The notes below the pieces were generated by a model. The model was not told where the DNA came from, did not search any database, and saw only the letters and a list, made by a program, of their open reading frames with translations. From contig CM059625.1 of NCBI GenBank assembly GCA_030435675.1, positions 12,338,001 to 12,402,000 of the forward strand: 64,000 bases of DNA. Reading direction: 5' to 3'. Shown here in pieces: positions 60,922 through 64,000 of the stretch; position 1 is the first letter of the stretch, and every line of letters begins with the position of its first letter. This stretch comes from Steinernema hermaphroditum (Eukaryota; Nematoda; Chromadorea; Rhabditida; Steinernematidae). A program made the translations under genes and the position numbers.

Positions 60922-61646
60922 GCGGGGAGCTGCCAGGGTCACGGAGTGGACGGATGGTCCAGCTATATTGCAAACTGCGCCAATTCACAGTACAACTCGC
61001 GATCGTCACGGTGTTCGTGGCAAAAGTCACTTTGACACTGTCCGACACCAGCGCCGATAAACAATGGAAGGAGAGCGAAGAATGAAGAGACCAAAGAAAT
61101 CATTTGCAACAGGAACGCCAACTTCCGAATGTATGATAAAGAAAGAGATGCGACGGCCCGAAGCATCGCTCCCAAGTCAAGTCGTTAAGTAGATAAGCGA
61201 CAAGAAACTCCGTGAATTTCGTTACCAGAGCGGCTGGAGTGTCGGGTAAAACTTAAGGCTCGTTCATACTCATACTTTGTAACGCACGTGTTCATACTGG
61301 ATCAGCGGTGACGTCACACACGTTTTCTCAACTCACCTGTATCTGCACACCCTATTTTTGTCAGCTCCTGCTCATGATGCCGCAACTAAAATCAAAATAA
61401 AAATCGAACGTAAGCAAACCGTTCCCTAACAACATCAGCAAATACTTTTAAATATTTGGAAACATTCAATCTGATCGGGCATAGCTGATAAAATCCAAAA
61501 AGAACAATATCGATAACAACATGATTATGGTACTATGCACTCTAATGGCTTCTCTTTTTTAAACGCTAACAAAGAGATGTTAGGGAAGAAGCGAACGTAT
61601 CTATCATGCGAAATGTCAGTGAATAGATGACATTATAGGTTTATAA
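60922..61646. other. MON1 upstream region
   Basis: Intergenic region between MON1 and the downstream end of the next minus-strand gene. No gene supported. Confidence 0.4.
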
Positions 61647-63148
61647 TTACGCATAATTACATACAACGTGAAATATAAAACTCATAATCAAAGTAGTATA
61701 AACGTTAAGAACTCCACTGACAGCATTGTGCACAAAGAATGGATAAAAGAAATCGTGAGGTAGTTTTAGATTGATACTCGGGAAGAGCGCATGGTTCTCG
61801 TAGAGAGGCTTCGGAGTGATTGTTACGAAATCCATGTGAAATTTCAGCCACCAATGAGTGGCCTTTGCGGGCATTTGCGCTTCTACCGTCTCCCAAACGA
61901 AGAAGTTGACGCTCCTGTTACCCTCAATATTGACGACGCCTACGACAATATTCACTTGTGATGGTAATACACAACCGTTACTCTGGAACTAACAATTAGT
62001 GGCGCTCCTGTGATAAGAACTTACTTTCGCAGAGCTTATATTTTTTGTGAGGACACGCACTTCATCTTCTCCAAATGTCAGCGTCACAGGACGATAGTGA
62101 TCGATCACTGTCTCCAATTTCTGCTTTAAGTCAATGCACGATTCGACGCTAAAAATGCGTTATTCAGAACGATGCACATTGCACACACGGTGTAGAACAG
62201 GCTGTTGTAGTCGATACATTCCAAGCTACAGGCTTCGACCTATTGAAGTTTAAGCAGTTACCCCCGCGAGGAACTGATAAGAAACTCTTCTCGCCGGCAA
62301 CTGTTCGTGTAAGGATTAGTCGCATTTCTTCTCGTTCTCTCATATGATTCACACTGAAAGACTGCGAAAATGACGTTGCATTGCTGGCTGCTACAGTAGT
62401 GTACTTGAACTGAACGCTAACTTCATCGTCTGATACAACATAATAAACCTATATCGGTACAGATTAAATCGTGAGGCATGTACCTTGCCTACCTCTTCGA
62501 TGACATTGTGGCACTTTTCGTCTTCCCACTGCGGTTCATGTAAGGAACTCTCATCGACATCTTTCAAGTGAACGTTACGAATCTGAAAAACGGATACAGC
62601 ATGTATAGACCCCGCTTACCGATTCCGTTATATAAAATTTAGCAGAAAGCAGCTCCTCCTTCGTACATATATTTTCGTCCATTTGCCTAATTGAAGAACA
62701 CCGTGCAAAGTATGCGTTTCTTTGTTCTAAAATGATAAGATTGAAGTGAGATTAGCCTTGAAACCGCACCTATGTTCACTTTGCCCGAGCAAACGGTGCC
62801 AAACATTCGAATGGGAAGAGTAATCCATGCATCGGTAGAACTTGACTCAGTACATGTAGAAGGAACGACTTGAATCGTAAGATTCGACTTAAGAGCTACA
62901 TGAAATACAAATGCAAAACTGAACCAACCATGTCATCGGTTAGCGTAGAATTTTCCGTCGATTTACTGAGTGCTAGGAAGGTTGTTACTCAAATCTTTGT
63001 ATTCCATAAATGTACCTTGTTGGCTGCGTATGGCGAACGAAAACTCCATAGGTGAAAGGAGGATGTCTGATAGTTCGAAGGTGACATATGCGGCAAAAAG
63101 CAGAGCCACTATTCCCGTGGTAAAACTCATGGATGACAACAAAACCAT
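61647..63148 (-). CDS. Secretory/membrane protein, possibly tectonic family
   Basis: Seven exons (63148-63016, 62895-62770, 62726-62620, 62582-62493, 62448-62189, 62148-62025, 61982-61647) join in phase to 391 residues. It has an N-terminal hydrophobic signal segment (FTTGIVALLFAAYVTFE), a Cys-containing ectodomain with N-glycosylation sites, and a hydrophobic C-terminal helix (NVYTTLIMSFIFHVVC). The stretch LSVPRGGNCLNFNRSKPVAW and the ending KLPHDFFYPFFVHN resemble the DUF1619 region of tectonics, ciliary transition-zone proteins. However, the Cys-rich N-terminal part of typical tectonics is missing, so this assignment is weak. The start is chosen at the upstream Met of two (63148 or 63130). 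Confidence 0.7.
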
Positions 63149-63627
63149 AGGGACAAGCGGGACGCTCGGAGTGTCATGGCAACGCGCGCAGACCCTACAT
63201 CGTGCACCTATTTGGCCCGCACTGTCCTGCCCAGTCGTGTCCAGGGAGCTGTCGTTCCAGCGACTCACCAAGATGACCGTAATCACCACCCGGCCTCACC
63301 GCACCGTCCACTCAAAAGCGCGTTGCAATTCCGAAGCTTGCGCCTCTAGCCGCTCCGATGATGGAAATCCACCTCGCTTGCCGTTTACATTCCTCCTCGC
63401 CCGCTTCCCTTATCGACAAAGTCCACTCACTCTGCATGTTAGTGTAAAGCCTAGTCAATTGCATGGCCGCAGATCAACACACGCCAGGGGCAAACTTTCA
63501 CGAAATGTCAAACTTCCTCAGACAACTGAAACCGTGGTAAAAGCATTTTCTGTCATTAACGAGTTAACGACCAGAAAATTTCACAATCGGCATGATTTCT
63601 GTTTCCCTTGTAATTTAATAGGTGCCT
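63149..63627. other. Intergenic region
   Basis: Between CENP-X and the tectonic-like gene. An open plus-strand stretch here has no recognisable domain. Confidence 0.4.
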
Positions 63628-63914
63628 TTACACGCAAAAGTCTAAAATAAGTTCGTAAAGGATTTTGTAGAAGTGCTCTTTAGTGACGTGGGTTTCGCCC
63701 GTCTTCAAGGCACATTCACCTGCCCTCCTGAAGGCCTCTTGTATGAGAACCTCCGCTGCTTTGGCGAGCATCTCTTGTGCCTTTGCCGTTGTTCGAGGAA
63801 AGTCGTTGGTAGAACTAGATATTATCATCTTCCTTATTCGAAGAATGGGACTTACCGATGTAAATTTAAAAGCTCTTCGATCATATTATCGCTTGTTCGA
63901 GAGGTTGGGTTCAT
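63628..63914 (-). CDS. CENPX: Centromere protein X / MHF2 histone-fold protein
   Basis: Small histone-fold partner of CENP-S (MHF complex), acting at kinetochores and with FANCM at damaged forks. Two exons, 63914-63856 and 63814-63628, with a 41-bp GT-AG intron. The product is 81 residues, the length I recall for human CENP-X. It starts MNPTSRTSDNMIEELLNLH; the helix LAKAAEVLIQEAFRRAG and the end THVTKEHFYKILYELILDF align in register with the family (human ends LEKVLPQLLLDF). The Met at 63914 was chosen because it gives the family length. No neighbour upstream is visible. Confidence 0.8.
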
Positions 63915-64000
63915 GACTCGGGATTCTACGTCAATCTTACACAAATTAAAGACCAAGTCAGACGAATCAATAAACCGATGTTGTGAACATGAATAAATAG

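Noticed and set aside
63149..63650. Plus-strand 226-codon ORF opposite the tectonic-like gene
   Set aside because: Largely antisense to a well-supported first exon and its upstream region; no domain.

Overview
This window is eukaryotic nuclear DNA, almost certainly from a nematode. Genes are split by very short introns (mostly 41-50 bp, GT-AG). The dominant locus encodes an ankyrin whose exon order, wording and spectrin-binding module match the nematode UNC-44 family. Several genes have a 3' splice site a few bases before the start codon, as expected for spliced-leader trans-splicing or 5'UTR introns. PrimPol and a CENP-X homologue, which I recall as absent from or unreported in C. elegans, together with the compact introns, make an early-branching clade I worm (Trichuris/Trichinella-like) plausible. 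That placement is inference.

Layout. 1-973 (+): 3' end of PrimPol, running off the left edge. 1451-34002 (-): one giant ankyrin gene (unc-44). It holds an ANK-repeat head (31.3-34.0 kb), ZU5-ZU5-UPA spectrin-binding module (28.8-30.2 kb), death domain (27.7-28.8 kb), a set of small phase-1 cassette exons (25.4-27.7 kb), an early alternative terminal exon (24.97-25.10 kb), and a ~23-kb giant tail exon (1533-24594). About 20.7 kb of the tail exon is a 126-bp tandem array (~164 units of 42 residues). 34.0-47.0 kb: long non-coding upstream region with no supportable gene. 47.0-48.5 kb (+): secreted protein of unknown function. 48.6-51.6 kb (-): secreted multi-MAM protein. 53.0-53.9 kb (-): EMC3. 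54.4-55.1 kb (-): Rab19/43-like GTPase. 56.6-57.7 kb (+): PLP homeostasis protein. 58.1-59.0 kb (+): exosome RRP46/EXOSC5-like. 59.1-60.9 kb (-): MON1/SAND-1. 61.6-63.1 kb (-): tectonic-like membrane protein. 63.6-63.9 kb (-): CENP-X.

The right-hand 17 kb is a dense block of housekeeping genes: ER insertase, Rab GTPase, Rab7 GEF subunit, RNA exosome, PLP metabolism and kinetochore/Fanconi factor. The left half is a single neuronal cytoskeleton gene. Its head binds membrane proteins, its ZU5-UPA module binds spectrin, and its giant acidic tail would be joined by alternative splicing. The most unusual signal is the repeat tail. It has discrete repeat subtypes, a 13-unit higher-order duplication, a displaced near-copy ~8.2-8.3 kb away, and several low-quality-looking patches that break the frame. 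The 13-23 kb part of the array is therefore suspect as assembled.
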